Positions 62,445 through 64,000 of a DNA stretch of 64,000 nt are shown here, in pieces. Position numbers and translations under genes: made by a program. Origin of the DNA: Hyphomonas sp. CY54-11-8 (GTDB lineage: Bacteria; Pseudomonadota; Alphaproteobacteria; Caulobacterales; Hyphomonadaceae). The notes beneath the pieces were generated by a model, which was not told the origin of the DNA, did not search any database, and worked only from the letters and a program-made list of their open reading frames with translations. Where the stretch lies: NCBI RefSeq assembly GCF_000682735.1, contig NZ_AWFD01000037.1, positions 1 to 64,000 on the forward strand, in the 5' to 3' direction. Every line of letters starts with the position of its first letter. Position 1 is the first letter of the stretch.

Positions 62445-62570
62445 CTACTGTCCGAGCAGCAGGTGCGTCAGGGAGCCCTGATATTCCGCGGCTTCCGCGA
62501 TCAGGCCCCATGCGATACCGGCACCGAACGATGCGGCACAGAAGACGAGTTTCTTTGCGATCCCAGCCAT
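62445..62570 (-). CDS. 41-aa small hydrophobic protein
   Basis: A short frame with a very good ribosome-binding site, GGGAGGACCC just before the ATG at 62570. It starts MAGIAKKLVFCAASFGAGIA, continues WGLIAEAAEYQGSLTHLLLG and ends with Gln. It has one hydrophobic, Gly/Ala-rich segment that could cross a membrane. The stop lies 3 nt from the convergent lipoprotein stop. The fit between the two genes and the SD argue that it is real. I do not recognise it. Confidence 0.6.
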   Translation of the reverse strand: MAGIAKKLVFCAASFGAGIAWGLIAEAAEYQGSLTHLLLGQ

Positions 62571-62640
62571 TTGGGTCCTCCCGGATTGGAACAGCGTTTC
62601 CGGGAGTGCTGCAAGGCGCGGGCCGCGCCTTCAGGCGGAA

Positions 62641-62835
62641 TTAACCATCCGCCTCGGGCGTGTCTTTCAGGCGATGGCCTTCGGTGAGCTTCGACAGCTT
62701 GTCGGCGCGGGCCTTCTCCAGCTGCTTTTCTGATTTCGTGCGGCCGAATTTGGCGCGGTTTTCCTTCGCCTTCTGTTCCTTTTCGGCCTTCGTTTTCGCC
62801 TTTCGGAACTTGTTCAGATTGACCGGCTCGTTCAT
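62641..62835 (-). CDS. DUF4169 protein
   Basis: 64 aa from the ATG at 62835 (a GTG codon directly upstream is an alternative). The sequence is very rich in Lys, Glu and Ala: MNEPVNLNKFRKAKTKAEKE, then ENRAKFGRTKSEKQLEKARA and LSKLTEGHRLKD. This matches the small, charged, helical DUF4169 family of alphaproteobacteria, function unknown. It begins 9 nt after the GNAT stop and so belongs to that operon. Confidence 0.8.
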   Translation of the reverse strand: MNEPVNLNKFRKAKTKAEKEQKAKENRAKFGRTKSEKQLEKARADKLSKLTEGHRLKDTPEADG

Positions 62836-62844
62836 CACCTGCCC

Positions 62845-63435
62845 CTATTCGAACGCTGCTAGCCGTGCATCGAGGCCCGCTTTCACGGCCGGCCATTCGC
62901 CTGAGAGAATGGAGAAGACGACGGTGGAACGCAAGACGCCGTTCGGCAGGATACGGTTGTCCCGCAGGACGCCTTCCTGCACGCCGCCCAGTTTCTTCAC
63001 GGCTGCCTGGGACCGCTGGTTGCGCTGGTCGATATTGAATTGCACGCGCACGGCACCCTGCTCGAATGCGTGCCCCAGCAACAGGCGCTTGGCGGCGGGA
63101 TTCACCTCCGTGCCCTGAGCATCCGCCGTGTACATCGTCATGCCGATTTCGACATTCCGCGAAATGGCATCCGGACCGAGATAGGTGGAGATGCCGGCAA
63201 ACCGCCCATCCGGACGCGACACGCGAAACGGGATCAGTTTGCCGTCCGCCATACGCGCCTCGATATTGGCGAGCCAGGCACCGATCCAGTCCGATGGCGG
63301 ATTGTAATAGGGCCAGGTCTCGATCCGCTCTCCGAGCGTTTCGGCCATGGTCCGCAGGTCTCCGCCGTCCCGGGCCACATCGAATGGCACGAGCGTGACG
63401 TGCTGGTCCGACAATTCATCGGCCCGCAGGTCCAT
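62845..63435 (-). CDS. GNAT-family N-acetyltransferase (RimJ/RimL-like)
   Basis: 196 aa. The fold is visible as VTLVPFDVARDGG, ETWPYYNPPSDWIGAWLANI, IPFRVSRPDGRFAGISTYLG, VEIGMTMYTADAQGTEVNPA with AKRLLLGHAFE, and VQFNIDQRNQRSQAAVKKLG with VQEGVLRDNRI. These match the acetyl-CoA-binding beta-strand/helix of the RimJ/RimL subgroup that acetylates protein N-termini or small molecules. It lies between two small same-strand genes with gaps of 3 and 9 nt. Confidence 0.9.
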   Translation of the reverse strand: MDLRADELSDQHVTLVPFDVARDGGDLRTMAETLGERIETWPYYNPPSDWIGAWLANIEARMADGKLIPFRVSRPDGRFAGISTYLGPDAISRNVEIGMTMYTADAQGTEVNPAAKRLLLGHAFEQGAVRVQFNIDQRNQRSQAAVKKLGGVQEGVLRDNRILPNGVLRSTVVFSILSGEWPAVKAGLDARLAAFE

Positions 63436-63438
63436 CCC

Positions 63439-63735
63439 CTATTCCTTGTGCGTTTCGCGCCACTGCTCCATGGCGAGCGAGATCGCAAAGGTTTCGCGGT
63501 ATTTCGGGCTGGAGGCTGGGCGCGGCGGCTTGGCAGCGGTCAGCGCCATGATCTCGGCCAGCTTGTTATGCGCCGCGCCGGACTGGCCCGCGCCGATATA
63601 GGCATGCAGCTCCACCAGCGCCGAGGACAGCGGGTCATGCGCGCGGATCACGAAATAAGGCTCATCGGCCCCCAGCTTGTCGATCACGTCGAACTGGGAC
63701 GGGTTGGCCTTCGAGCCGACGGGAGGGTTTGCCAT
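63439..63735 (-). CDS. 98-aa hypothetical protein
   Basis: The start is the ATG at 63735 (AAAGG before it). The sequence begins MANPPVGSKANPSQFDVIDK, followed by PYFVIRAHDPLSSALVELHA. It has a hydrophobic, helical middle and ends QWRETHKE. I do not recognise it. It precedes the GNAT gene by 3 nt and is co-transcribed with it. Confidence 0.7.
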   Translation of the reverse strand: MANPPVGSKANPSQFDVIDKLGADEPYFVIRAHDPLSSALVELHAYIGAGQSGAAHNKLAEIMALTAAKPPRPASSPKYRETFAISLAMEQWRETHKE

Positions 63736-63834
63736 GATGATCAGGCCTTTCTTGGCGGGAGTGATTCTCTCGCGCAAGGATACAGCCTTAAGGCCGCCCG
63801 CGTCAGTCCCTGAACTGGAGGCGCCTGTGGAGCG

Positions 63835-64000
63835 TCAGTGACCGCCGCCAAAGACGCCGGTGCGGACGGAATAGTCTACAGCCAGCTCGTAATCCGGGTC
63901 ATCGTCGGAATCGACCATCAGCTGTCCGGCCTTGGCCAGCAGCTTGTGGCAGTCGCGGGACAGGTGGCGCAGGCGCAGCGTCTTGCCGAGCGCGGCATAT
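63835..64000 (-). CDS. C-terminal fragment of an unidentified protein (runs off the window)
   Basis: 55 residues before a TGA at 63835-63837, reading YAALGKTLRLRHLSRDCHKL, followed by LAKAGQLMVDSDDDPDYELA and ending VFGGGH. The codon use is like the neighbours' and the frame is open to the window edge. The segment is charged and helical at first. I could not assign a family from the tail alone. It would be upstream of the 63439 gene on the same strand, 99 nt apart. Confidence 0.6.
   Translation of the reverse strand, partial: YAALGKTLRLRHLSRDCHKLLAKAGQLMVDSDDDPDYELAVDYSVRTGVFGGGH

Overview
This 64 kb window looks like an ordinary, densely packed stretch of a GC-rich alphaproteobacterial chromosome. 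A relative of Hyphomonas (Hyphomonadaceae) is my best guess. The guess rests on the gene types, the high GC third-position bias, a GCTA-type -10 element like that of Caulobacter, and many short convergent or ATGA-coupled gene overlaps. It is an inference, not a database match. I see no rRNA, tRNA, CRISPR array, insertion sequence, prophage or recognisable defence island.

Layout. (1) 0.2-3.8 kb: an activated-methyl and one-carbon operon (ahcY-purU-metK), possibly preceded by a short Met/Cys-containing leader ORF. (2) 3.8-6.7 kb: a lipobox-bearing subtilisin autotransporter with a tiny lipoprotein gene 2 nt behind it. (3) 6.8-17.3 kb: precursor supply for polysaccharides. This comprises the dTDP-rhamnose operon rfbCBDA with a nucleotidyltransferase of unknown target at its end, glmS (glucosamine-6-P), cysD-cysNC (sulfate activation to PAPS) and a GDP-mannose synthase. 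(4) 17.3-25.7 kb: lipid or ketone catabolism. This has a Baeyer-Villiger-type monooxygenase with a substituted fingerprint residue, a thiolase-like protein with a degenerate active site, gpsA, a dienoyl-CoA-isomerase-like crotonase, and a divergent Lrp regulator / homodimeric 2-oxoacid dehydrogenase E1 pair. (5) 25.7-34.7 kb: an MBL-fold hydrolase with an ATP-grasp-like protein, a DUF442-type phosphatase, an OppBC permease pair without its ATPases, an NTF2-like/LysR divergent pair, a Na+(K+)/H+ antiporter, an alpha/beta hydrolase and a DUF1499 protein. (6) 34.9-43.9 kb: tandem cytochrome c lipoproteins, an SDR plus acyl-CoA ligase, a glycerophosphodiesterase lipoprotein, a Glyoxalase_8/DUF1330 pair, pdxH, mdh and aroC. 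(7) 43.8-64 kb: envelope and stress functions (outer-membrane barrel, glycine-zipper protein, Met-rich SodC lipoprotein, Tat-lipoprotein amidase, ZntB-like channel, RND efflux pair), housekeeping genes (tlyA, uvrD), an Old Yellow Enzyme with a highly structured non-coding tract behind it, and small hypotheticals, one of them a 41-aa protein.

No single striking new system stands out. The items most worth a second look are the structured non-coding tract at 59.20-59.50 kb, the winged-helix plus nucleotidyltransferase protein ending the rhamnose operon, the leader ORF in front of ahcY, the paired cytochrome lipoproteins, the Met-rich SodC and the altered catalytic motifs of the BVMO/thiolase-like pair. 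All coordinates were read by hand. Start codons were chosen by ribosome-binding sites and family N-termini, and no similarity search was possible.
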